Assembly: GCA_937949965.1 (NCBI GenBank)
Contig: CALFBF010000132.1
Span: 1-38,924, forward strand
DNA: 38,924 nucleotides
Direction: 5' to 3'
Origin: an uncultured Roseibacillus sp.
GTDB lineage: Bacteria; Verrucomicrobiota; Verrucomicrobiia; Verrucomicrobiales; Akkermansiaceae
In this document: positions 1 through 7,203 of the stretch, one piece after another
Layout of the letters: every line of letters begins with the position of its first letter
Position numbering within the stretch: position 1 is the first letter of the stretch
The notes under the pieces: model-generated
The model's input: the letters and a program-made list of their open reading frames with translations, nothing else
Databases searched by the model: none
What the model was told of the DNA's origin: nothing
Position numbers and translations under genes: made by a program

Positions 1-120
1 AATTACGCGCATATTTTTTGCCGAACGTTCCAGCACACCCAATCCGACCGACTCAGCGCGCTTTCACTACTTCTATCACGCTCCCTCATCCAGTCAATCC
101 TTGGACTCGCCAGCGCGGTC

Positions 121-1366
121 CAGGGTCATCCAGCTAGGGAAAGTAATTGGTTGCGATAGGACTCATCAGCCATCGCTCGCATCTGCTTCATCGGGAGAGA
201 TTTTCTGATCGTCGTATCTGATCTCAGAATGTTCTGTGCGATCCGCCTCAGGATCGCGAAGTTCTTCACCGCGTTAGCAATCCTCACCTGAGAGTGATCC
301 TCACGGTAAAGGGTATCCAAAACCCAATGGCACCCGTTCTCAATGCTCCAATGCTTGCGAATCAGGATCCCAAATTCCTCTGCTGTGCTAGCGCGACTAC
401 TGATATAGAACCGCTTCTGCTTGGTCGTCTTCTTCTTACCAACATGGTAACTCTCACTCTCGATCATGATGAGGCTCATGAGATCTTTCCAACGCTTGCG
501 AATCGACGGAATCATCCAATCCAACTGTTGCGTCACCGCAACTCGGCGAGTGGTCACTCGACCGTTCCCCTTATCAATCTGTTCAGTTAGATCCCAAGAA
601 AAACCTTTTTCTTTCACCGACTGAGTCGTAGCAAAGTGGAACTGGTCGACAATCTCATCATGAAGCGATCCTTGGTTTTGTTTCACCGCCATCAGGTAGT
701 CCGCCTTCTTCTCCCGGATCTTCATCGCAATGGCAGTCTGGGTTCCCATGGCGTCCACCGAGACGATATGACCTGCGAGATCTAGCTGCTCCAGAAGTTT
801 AGGGATGGCTGGGATTTCGTTACTCTTCTGCTGTACAAACTCCACGCCTAAAGTGAGTCCTGACTCGGCCGCATAAGCACTTAGACAATGCTGTTGCTCA
901 ACATTGGTCTTCCCGCTTCCGCGAATGGTCTTGCCGTCTACTGCGATGAGTTGCTGTGCAAGCTCGGGATACAAGTCTCTGAGATGAGCCGCAATGCATT
1001 GACTGAACTGTGCAGGATCGAGCAGAGAAAAGAGATTAATCATGGTCTGCTGAACGGGAATGCCGTTGGGTAAGCTAATCCACTTCTCCAACCAAGACCG
1101 GTGGATGTGAGCAAACTCAATCATTCCAGCAAAGGATTGAACTCCACAGATGAGGGAGCTGACGGCAACGAAGATCATCTCACCGAAATGGTGCTTCTTG
1201 TTGCCACCGGTACGTGGATCTTCGATTACAACGAAGTGCTCAAATCCGGCAGGAAAGCCACCGGAGTAGTCGATTTTAGCTGGATTTCGAGGCATCCAGC
1301 GAGTGTGAGAGGTGTTCGAAAAAGTACCAGTCTTAAGTCAACTTTTTCCCTAGCTGGATGACCCTG
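121..1366. mobile_element. Complete ISAs1-type insertion sequence with perfect terminal inverted repeats
   Basis: A 22-base inverted repeat bounds the element: bases 121-142 are the exact reverse complement of bases 1345-1366. The repeats enclose one transposase gene on the minus strand, whose stop codon lies inside the left repeat. The bases outside the two ends (left ...gcgcggtc, right aggcagga...) do not match, so I see no target-site duplication. ISAs1 elements normally make one of about 8-10 bp, so the flanks may have recombined or drifted since insertion. Confidence 0.85.
126..1295 (-). CDS. ISAs1 family transposase
   Basis: This 389-residue DDE transposase should catalyse cut-and-paste movement of the element that contains it. 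The family signatures are present in order: IAVDGKTIRGS with the first catalytic Asp (about residue 119), VSVDAMGTQ with the second Asp, and a C-terminal HWSIENGCHWVLD block followed by YREDHSQVR, which carries the catalytic Glu. The length is normal for ISAs1 and related H-repeat proteins, and there is no frameshift, so the gene looks intact. The TGA stop falls within the left inverted repeat. No passenger gene is present. Confidence 0.93.
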   Translation of the reverse strand: MPRNPAKIDYSGGFPAGFEHFVVIEDPRTGGNKKHHFGEMIFVAVSSLICGVQSFAGMIEFAHIHRSWLEKWISLPNGIPVQQTMINLFSLLDPAQFSQCIAAHLRDLYPELAQQLIAVDGKTIRGSGKTNVEQQHCLSAYAAESGLTLGVEFVQQKSNEIPAIPKLLEQLDLAGHIVSVDAMGTQTAIAMKIREKKADYLMAVKQNQGSLHDEIVDQFHFATTQSVKEKGFSWDLTEQIDKGNGRVTTRRVAVTQQLDWMIPSIRKRWKDLMSLIMIESESYHVGKKKTTKQKRFYISSRASTAEEFGILIRKHWSIENGCHWVLDTLYREDHSQVRIANAVKNFAILRRIAQNILRSDTTIRKSLPMKQMRAMADESYRNQLLSLAG

Positions 1367-1722
1367 AGGCAGGAGTGTTCGACGAACGCCTTGCTATGTC
1401 TGGGGGAGTTCCTCTTCACTAGTAGTTCTCCCCCTCCCTAACCTGATTACGAAAAAGCCGTCTCTTTTCGGAATGATTTGCTTCTATCTTTTGATGAAGC
1501 AATCAGCACTTGAGGCTTCCAGAGGAATCCTTGCAGAGGAAAATAAATTACAGGGGAGCACTATAATTTTACATGATTCCTTCACTCTTGAAACCCAGGG
1601 AGTACATTCCTCCAGTCAAATCTCACCACTGATCGCGGCGATGTGCTTCAGACGGGATGTTTTTCCTTTTTTAACCAGCAAAAACGAGATCGGTTCCATC
1701 TCACCAGTAAGGGCCTGCAATT
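1367..1722. other. Intergenic region without a recognisable gene
   Basis: This stretch separates the insertion sequence from the msrB stop. Open frames here lack any recognisable protein pattern. A weak 7-bp hairpin (GGGGGAG at 1402-1408 with CTCCCCC at 1428-1434) is the only structure I noticed. Confidence 0.4.
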
Positions 1723-2340
1723 TTACTTCTTCTCTTCTTCAACCTTTGCTTCGGAGGTTGCTTCTGCACCGTGCTCATGCTTGACCATCTCGGCCTCTTT
1801 GGCAGCGGCCACTTCGGCAGGAACAAAACGGAGGACGGAGCCATTGATGCAAAAACGCTGGTCGGTAGGAGTATCAAAGCCTTCTCCTTCGAAAACGTGG
1901 CCTAGGTGTCCGTCACAGGTATTACAACGCACTTCGGTGCGGATAACGCCACCACTGACGTCGGGAACCATCTTGACCTTATCATTATCGGCAGGATCGT
2001 AGAAGGAAGGCCATCCGCAGGCAGAGTCGAACTTTTCACCGGAGGTGAAGAGGACGGTGTTACAACCGACACAGATGTATTTTCCCTCCCCTTGCTTCTT
2101 AAAATCTTTGTAGACCTTGCCGAAAGGGCGCTCAGTGCCAGCTTGACGGAGGATGCGATATTGCTCGGAAGTGAGCTCTTGTTTCCAATCTTCTTCTGTT
2201 TTCACAACTTTTTCGGTGGGTTCGGCGGGCATTTCGGTCACTACTTCAATGGTTCCACCTTTATCAGCCCAGAGCGTAAGACCACCTAATCCTAAGGTGA
2301 GACCAAGCGCTAGGATAGTGAGGAGTGTTCGGGTTGTCAT
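1723..2340 (-). CDS. msrB: Peptide-methionine (R)-S-oxide reductase, exported
   Basis: The enzyme reduces methionine-R-sulfoxide in oxidised proteins. I start it at MTTRTLL because a signal peptide or membrane anchor follows at once (TLLTILALGLTLGLGGLTLWA); an in-frame ATG lies 27 bases upstream. The MsrB domain spans about residues 50-185 and carries the zinc-binding pairs CVGC and CNTC, the CGWPSFY motif and the resolving/catalytic block RFCING with a normal Cys. The tail is Glu- and Lys-rich (EAKVEEEKK). Export suggests repair of envelope proteins, where MsrB needs a thiol reductant. The secreted thioredoxin-like proteins elsewhere in this window are possible donors, which is inference only. 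Confidence 0.9.
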   Translation of the reverse strand: MTTRTLLTILALGLTLGLGGLTLWADKGGTIEVVTEMPAEPTEKVVKTEEDWKQELTSEQYRILRQAGTERPFGKVYKDFKKQGEGKYICVGCNTVLFTSGEKFDSACGWPSFYDPADNDKVKMVPDVSGGVIRTEVRCNTCDGHLGHVFEGEGFDTPTDQRFCINGSVLRFVPAEVAAAKEAEMVKHEHGAEATSEAKVEEEKK

Positions 2341-2417
2341 CTTAATGGTAAGAGGAGCGAGTACCATTTTTATTCCACTCCCATCCATTCGTCAAACGAG
2401 AAGAAACCTCACCCCGC

Positions 2418-3224
2418 CTAGCTATTGACAAAGCCAATGGGGAAGAAAATCTGCATCAGCATGGAAAGGAGGAAGTTAGCGATCAGAATTGCCAAGGACG
2501 AAAAAACCATCGCGTTAGTCGTCCCCCTCCCCACACCAACGGCACCATTGGAGGCCTTCAGCCCTTGATGACAGGCAATGAGGACGATGAGAAAGCCGAA
2601 GACTAAGCCCTTGATTACCGCGACTTTAACATCATCGAGAGAAGAATAACGGCGGACATTTTCCCACCAAATCGCCTCTTCGACGTGGAAAAGAGGAACG
2701 CCCACTACGTAGGAGGCCAAGATTCCACAAACAACGGATTGGATCAGGAGGAGAGGAATCGAGACCATCATTGCTAAGACACGTGGAGTCACTAAGTAGT
2801 CGACGGGATGAACCGCCATGGAACGGAGGGCATCGATCTGTTCGGTGACTTTCATCGTTCCAATCTCGGCTGCCATCGCTGAACCAACTCGACCAGCCAA
2901 CATGAGACCGGTAATGGTAGGACCTAACTCACGCAACATGGCGGCACTGACAAGACCGCCTGCCAAGGTCTCCATCCCGACGAGCTGAAATTGGAACAGA
3001 GCTTGTGCTGCTAAGACTGCGCCAGTGAAGCCGCCTGTAATGATGACAACGGGTTGAGAACGATAACCAATCTCAACGATCTGGCGAAAGAATTGTTGCC
3101 AACGTTTCTTACCCCTCCACGCAGATTCTCCAATCTGTCCTGCCAAGGAAGCTAATTCTCCCAAGTAACGCAGAAGAGCAAAGAAGAGTTCTCCGATATG
3201 AGAGAAAAAACGCACGGAACGCAT
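2418..3224 (-). CDS. MlaE-type ABC transporter permease
   Basis: This 268-residue membrane protein matches the MlaE family, the permease of ABC systems that move phospholipids between inner and outer membrane. The core reads LGPTITGLMLAGRVGSAMAAEIGTM, followed by EQIDALRSMAVHPVDYLVTPR, which is the most conserved stretch of the family. About five hydrophobic segments are present. The partner ATPase (MlaF) and substrate-binding protein (MlaD) are not seen on either side, since the next minus-strand gene downstream is msrB. They may lie elsewhere, or this is a lone permease. Confidence 0.9.
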   Translation of the reverse strand: MRSVRFFSHIGELFFALLRYLGELASLAGQIGESAWRGKKRWQQFFRQIVEIGYRSQPVVIITGGFTGAVLAAQALFQFQLVGMETLAGGLVSAAMLRELGPTITGLMLAGRVGSAMAAEIGTMKVTEQIDALRSMAVHPVDYLVTPRVLAMMVSIPLLLIQSVVCGILASYVVGVPLFHVEEAIWWENVRRYSSLDDVKVAVIKGLVFGFLIVLIACHQGLKASNGAVGVGRGTTNAMVFSSLAILIANFLLSMLMQIFFPIGFVNS

Positions 3225-3252
3225 TCGACTCGATCTCGCCCTTCTCGGAAAT

Positions 3253-3288
3253 AAAAAACCCGATGAAGGAGTAACTTCATCGGGTTTT
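3253..3288 (-). terminator. Rho-independent terminator after the HU gene
   Basis: A perfect 14-bp stem (3255-3268 with 3275-3288, loop of 6) lies just past the HU stop codon. Read on the minus strand, the stem ends in a run of T. It separates the HU transcript from the permease gene. Confidence 0.85.
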
Positions 3289-3308
3289 CTTAGAAAATTT
3301 CTCTCGAA

Positions 3309-3584
3309 CTAGAGGGAAGCTTTGAGAGTGGAAGAAGGCTTGAAGCCAACAGACTTGGAAGCTTTGATCTTCATTGCTTCGCCAGTCTTAGGGTTACGGC
3401 CCATACGTGCAGCACGCTTTTTTACTTCGAAAGTACCAAATCCAATGATTTGAACTTTCTTGTCTTTCTTCACACCTTTGGCGATGGAATCAAGAACAGC
3501 GGCAACGGCCTCTTCGGCAGCGCGCTTAGTGGTGTCTGAGCCAAGGGCTTTTTGTACGGCTTCGGTAAGTTCTGCTTTGTTCAT
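3309..3584 (-). CDS. HU family DNA-binding protein
   Basis: HU-type proteins are small dimeric nucleoid proteins that bend DNA. The 91-residue product starting at MNKAELTEAV has the usual length and the signature GFGTFEVKKRAARMGRNP, followed by the TGEAMKI arm. I prefer this start because AAGGA stands about 7 bases upstream of the ATG, a clear ribosome binding site. The open frame extends to an ATG at 3689, which would add a 35-residue acidic leader (with another ATG at 3656). That longer form has no obvious ribosome binding site but cannot be excluded. A strong terminator follows. Confidence 0.92.
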   Translation of the reverse strand: MNKAELTEAVQKALGSDTTKRAAEEAVAAVLDSIAKGVKKDKKVQIIGFGTFEVKKRAARMGRNPKTGEAMKIKASKSVGFKPSSTLKASL

Positions 3585-3771
3585 AGCGAATCCTTTTTGA
3601 GCACTTTCGAGATACTTGGCAAAGCTAAAGTCGTCCTGCGTGAAGTCTTGTGTCATAAGGGTTTTTTCTTGCCTTCCCCAATTTTCCATGCTTTTCGAAC
3701 AAACCTAAAGCCCCTAGAACACAAGGGATTAAGGCTGTTAGATTTTGTTAGAGAACTATCTCAACTTTCCG

Positions 3772-3800
3772 AAAGCAAAAGCTCCTTTACTAAAGGGAGC
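3772..3800 (-). terminator. Probable terminator after the DUF1287 gene
   Basis: On the minus strand GCTCC pairs with GGAGC around a short TTT/AAA extension with one bulged C, and TTTTGCTTT follows. It lies 70-100 bases past the DUF1287 stop. Confidence 0.5.
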
Positions 3801-3872
3801 GGAGTAATCTTCAATCCAATACTCTGTTAGATACAGAATGAGCGGGAATCACACCATTTGCTGAAACTTTTC

Positions 3873-4655
3873 TTACAAAGAAGGAGCGAGTTCCGGTTCG
3901 ACTTCTACCAAGAGACTTTCAGGAACAAAACGGTAGTGCCCAATGATATTATAGGAGAAGAGTTCGTTTTCCCAACGAGGACCCGAGCCATTATTGTGTA
4001 CGATCCATTTCTCTTCCGAAAGCTTACCTGGTCCCGGCACAATCACGCCAATATGAGAAGACTGCTGCGGCTTATTCTCCGAGAGGTGCCAAACAACGAT
4101 GTCACCAAACTCGTAGTCTTGCGCGGAATTACTCGTAATCAGAGACTCTCCATGTCGCACGAAGAAGCGCTGTAAGTTTGGAGTGCGGCGATGATCGATA
4201 TTAGGATCAGGTTCGGTAAGACCCCAGTAGCGAGGATATTCACGGAAGTGCTCAGACATGTCGTCGTTGATGAGACGCTGCAAGTCGGTTCCGACAGCGC
4301 GGTAAGCTCTCACAATCACATCTTCAGCTTTGCCTCGATCGGCGGGAATGTCTCCGTTTGGAAAATCAATGACTCGGTAGGTGAGGTCGTAGACGACTTG
4401 CGATTCTGTTCGCTTGAGCGCTGCTTTAGCTAGTTTGCCTCCAAATGTACCTAGGCTATCGAGCTGATTGCTAGCCGCTTCCAAATTACTCGCATTCGGC
4501 TGACTTTGTTGAGCTTGAACAAGTTGTACAAACGGACGTGCAAGAAAAAAGGCCAAGATAGCCGCAAATCCAATCAAGAACCATCCTCCTGCCGGATTTC
4601 GTGGCTTTTTGACTACCGGGGCGGGCCCGATATACTCGATGGGTTTGAGTTTCAC
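3873..4655 (-). CDS. DUF1287 domain protein, membrane-anchored
   Basis: The 260-residue product has one hydrophobic segment near the N-terminus (WFLIGFAAILAFFLARPF) and a DUF1287 domain over about residues 75-250. Recognisable family blocks are TYRVIDFPNGDIPADRGKAE, DEDVIVRAYRA-like sequence, HRRTPNLQRFF, YEFGDIVVWHL, SHIGVIVP and WIVHNNGSGP. The Cys/His/Asp-type cell-wall peptidase fold has been suggested for this family, but its substrate is unknown. The C-terminal part should face the periplasm. The gene begins with GTG at 4655. Function remains unassigned. Confidence 0.82.
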   Translation of the reverse strand: MKLKPIEYIGPAPVVKKPRNPAGGWFLIGFAAILAFFLARPFVQLVQAQQSQPNASNLEAASNQLDSLGTFGGKLAKAALKRTESQVVYDLTYRVIDFPNGDIPADRGKAEDVIVRAYRAVGTDLQRLINDDMSEHFREYPRYWGLTEPDPNIDHRRTPNLQRFFVRHGESLITSNSAQDYEFGDIVVWHLSENKPQQSSHIGVIVPGPGKLSEEKWIVHNNGSGPRWENELFSYNIIGHYRFVPESLLVEVEPELAPSL

Positions 4656-4767
4656 CTTGTTGTTCTTAGCTTCTCATACTTTAAAGTTAGTTCTCTTAAA
4701 GCACCATCCTTTTTTTGTGAATCAACCATAAAATTGGGGTTTCTTCTGTCATTAAAAATCGACCTTC

Positions 4768-5313
4768 ATGGCCATGAAATTTTCCCACACTCACACCCTC
4801 GAAAAAGACTGGTTTTTAGAGAACCTGACACCTCCCGTTAAGTGCCTCTACCAGAATGACTTTGAGGAGATTAGACTTTCCTTCTCAAGAGAAGCAGCGG
4901 CCACCGTCCACCCTGATGCTCGCGAGGCGGCCTTCTTGGAAGGACTATGGGATTATGACTTAGTTGAGGCCTTCTTCCTCGAACCTCGAACGGGGCGTTA
5001 TCTAGAAATCAACTTAGCTCCTAACGGAGCATGGTGGGCCTGTTGGCATAGAGGCGTTCGTTTACGCGAAGCTGTGCAACCAGAGTGGAAAGGAATCTTC
5101 ACCGAAGGGAAAATGAGTCCACAAGGATGGCAAGCGCGGATTACGCTTCCGAAGTCTCTCTTCTCTGACTCAAGAGACTTGCGATACAATATTACAGCTG
5201 TCCTCAATACTCCTCATCAGACCTTCCACAGTGTGGCAAAATTACCAGGAACTGAGCCCGACTTTCATCAACCGGAGTTCTTCCTGTCACAGCAGGGCTC
5301 TCTTCCCTCTTGA
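4768..5313 (+). CDS. DOMON-like / CBM9-like domain protein
   Basis: The product is 181 residues and has no signal peptide. It resembles the DOMON-like or CBM9-like beta-sandwich proteins: GLWDYDLVEAFF, RYLEINLAPNGAWWAC, GWQARITLP, RYNITAVL and PGTEPDFHQPEFF fall in the expected order. Such domains bind sugars or haem, but the ligand here is unknown. A second ATG six bases downstream (MKFSH) is an alternative start. Its TGA stop overlaps the start of the following glycosyltransferase gene, so the two are probably translated together. Confidence 0.75.
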   Translation: MAMKFSHTHTLEKDWFLENLTPPVKCLYQNDFEEIRLSFSREAAATVHPDAREAAFLEGLWDYDLVEAFFLEPRTGRYLEINLAPNGAWWACWHRGVRLREAVQPEWKGIFTEGKMSPQGWQARITLPKSLFSDSRDLRYNITAVLNTPHQTFHSVAKLPGTEPDFHQPEFFLSQQGSLPS

Positions 5314-6350
5314 TTCTGTTAGCGCTTCTGTCGAAGGTCAGCAGGCAAGTGGCAGACTCTCTCGAAATTACCGGTCCCTCCCTCGCTCTCGTTGCTCCGA
5401 TCGACTTGACGGAAGCGTGTTTAGCGACTCCCGCCTTTCGCGCTATCCAACGAGCTCGCCCGGATCTCACCTCCCTGATTCTCGCTCCCAAATCGGCGGT
5501 CCCCTTCTGGGCCATCCACTTCCAACACATCTTATCTTACGATGATACGGCGTCTCCTCAGGCTCTCGCCGAGCGCTTTTCGAGCGGAACCTATCACTCC
5601 GCAATTATCCTGGAAGACTCCCGTGCCGCGCGGGCCATTTCTCGTCTCGGGGTGTCCCAACGCATTGGATTTGCTTTGCCCGAGTTAGAGAAAATTCTAA
5701 CCGACCCTGTGATTCTTCAACGCGAAAATGGCCCTCTTCCTCATCGTGTTTCGCGCTATCTTGATCTCGCTGAAAAACTGAATTGTGACCCTCATCACGC
5801 CGAAAACTTCGCTCCTCCTGAACTGCCTAAGCGCCCGCAAAAACCTTGTATTGCGCTCTCGCCCGACTCTGATCTCGGTCCTGCTGCGGAGTGGCCAGTC
5901 GCTTCCTTCCTAGAACTCACGAAAACTCTTGAAGAGAAACTCGACCCCGATTTCTTTCTTCTCTCTCTACCTGGGAAAAGCCCTGCGGCAGATCAGCTCA
6001 CTGCCGCAATGGGAGGCACTCCTCCCAAAGAAAGCCTGACCTCCCCCAATGGAGGTCACGATCTGGAGGAGCTTCTCCGTGCCTTGCCGACCTTCTCCAC
6101 CTTGGTGACTTCGAACGGCACTCTCGCTCATCTGGCCGCTCATCTCGGGCTCCCAACAGTGTGCCTAATGGGGCCTCATCATCCGCGCACTCACCGTCCT
6201 CTTGGAAAAATCCACGAAGCTCTCACAACCTATGCCGAATGCTCACCGTGCCAGCTCGCCAAGTGCCCCTTGGACCACCGTTGTCTCAAGGAGTTGACTC
6301 CGCTCATGGTGGCAGAAGCGGTAGAGAGAATCCTCTCCCGCAATGAATAA
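5310..6350 (+). CDS. Glycosyltransferase family 9 (heptosyltransferase-like)
   Basis: GT9 enzymes add heptose to the lipopolysaccharide core. The 346-residue protein has the two-Rossmann layout: an N-terminal half with LALVAPIDLTEACLATPAFRAI (about 27-48) and a C-terminal half with STLVTSNGTLAHLAAHLGLPT and CLMGPHHP, the usual nucleotide-sugar binding region. Near the C-terminus CSPCQLAKCPLDHRCL matches the Cys cluster often seen in heptosyltransferase II. The start is uncertain. TTG at 5310 overlaps the previous stop, while GTG at 5349 would give a more typical N-terminus. The exact donor sugar is not decided by sequence. Confidence 0.85.
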   Translation: MILLALLSKVSRQVADSLEITGPSLALVAPIDLTEACLATPAFRAIQRARPDLTSLILAPKSAVPFWAIHFQHILSYDDTASPQALAERFSSGTYHSAIILEDSRAARAISRLGVSQRIGFALPELEKILTDPVILQRENGPLPHRVSRYLDLAEKLNCDPHHAENFAPPELPKRPQKPCIALSPDSDLGPAAEWPVASFLELTKTLEEKLDPDFFLLSLPGKSPAADQLTAAMGGTPPKESLTSPNGGHDLEELLRALPTFSTLVTSNGTLAHLAAHLGLPTVCLMGPHHPRTHRPLGKIHEALTTYAECSPCQLAKCPLDHRCLKELTPLMVAEAVERILSRNE

Positions 6351-6355
6351 GAGCC

Positions 6356-6910
6356 TCAAATATCTAAAGTGAGTTCTAACAGAATTGATTGCAGGCGAGT
6401 ATAGAAACGACTGCGCAAATACGCCTCCAGCCGTTCGGGTTCAACAGACTCCGGTGAAGTGAGTTCTTCATCTGTTTCTAGGGAAGACAGCTTCCATTTC
6501 CCCTCCAGCGCGAGGCGAGCTTGGTTAAAAACACTATACCAATGAGCGCCTTCAGCTTTTTGAATAATAATCTCACCACATTCCTCTTCCTCGTCTTCTT
6601 CAGCCGCTAACTGCGAAGAGGTCTTTCGCGCAGGTTCAACCCCATCGTGTGCGAGCTGTTGTAAGGAACGATCAAAGGCTTGTTGAACCACCGTTCGCAC
6701 GGTGTTGAGCTCATTCTGAAACTGCTCACTCAAGGTCGGAACCACGAATTCATCCCACTCCTCGTCGTCGACAAGAACCCCGAGGCGCTTGGCCAGCCAA
6801 CCCTCACCCCGTCCTTCGGCGTCTTGCAGCAAGAATTCGAAAATCTCCCACTCATGCTCGGCAGTGATCGCCAGGCGCAGCCCCTCTTCCTCGGTTACCT
6901 CGATTTTCAT
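6356..6910 (-). CDS. DUF2017 family protein
   Basis: The 184-residue soluble acidic protein resembles DUF2017, a family best known from actinobacteria, where it is encoded directly after clpS. Here it also follows clpS, with an ATGA overlap at 6907-6910, so translation is coupled. The N-terminal block (residues 1-60) and the C-terminal block WYSVFNQARLALEGKWKLSSLET are the conserved parts; between them lies a low-complexity stretch of Glu and Asp. The mycobacterial relative (AosR) has been reported as a redox-stress regulator. I cannot tell whether that applies here. Confidence 0.75.
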   Translation of the reverse strand: MKIEVTEEEGLRLAITAEHEWEIFEFLLQDAEGRGEGWLAKRLGVLVDDEEWDEFVVPTLSEQFQNELNTVRTVVQQAFDRSLQQLAHDGVEPARKTSSQLAAEEDEEEECGEIIIQKAEGAHWYSVFNQARLALEGKWKLSSLETDEELTSPESVEPERLEAYLRSRFYTRLQSILLELTLDI

Positions 6911-7203
6911 TCTTCTTTCTCTAAGCCAGCATGGAGCTGAAAGCCGTGCAACTGCTGCACATAGAGCTCTGCTTTTTCCCGATTCCCGGTCCAGACGACG
7001 GAACGCTTAGCGTCATGCACTTCTCTCATCAAGACTTCTGCCTTTTCCTTAGAATAGCCGAAGACTTTCTGAAAAACCTTGGTGACGTAGTCCATGAGGT
7101 TCACTGGATCGTCGTAGACAACAACCTTCCAAGGCTTGGCTAACTGCTGGCGGCTCTTGGTCTGAGCGCGCGTCCGGGGCTTATCAATCGTTACTGCCTT
7201 CAT
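6907..7203 (-). CDS. clpS: ATP-dependent Clp protease adaptor ClpS
   Basis: ClpS delivers N-degron substrates to the ClpA/ClpC-ClpP protease. The product is 98 residues from MKAVTIDKP. The core KPWKVVVYDDPVNLMDYVTKV holds the substrate-binding DDPxN element, followed by the family block EAEVLMREVHDAKRSVVWTG. I chose 7203 because that ATG overlaps the ispG TGA (ATGA); a longer frame upstream would run inside ispG. The stop in turn overlaps the DUF2017 start. A basic tail precedes the core at the N-terminus. Confidence 0.93.
   Translation of the reverse strand: MKAVTIDKPRTRAQTKSRQQLAKPWKVVVYDDPVNLMDYVTKVFQKVFGYSKEKAEVLMREVHDAKRSVVWTGNREKAELYVQQLHGFQLHAGLEKEE

Noticed and set aside
1473-2002. 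Plus-strand open frames over and before msrB
   Set aside because: They run antisense to a clear MsrB gene or have no domain pattern.
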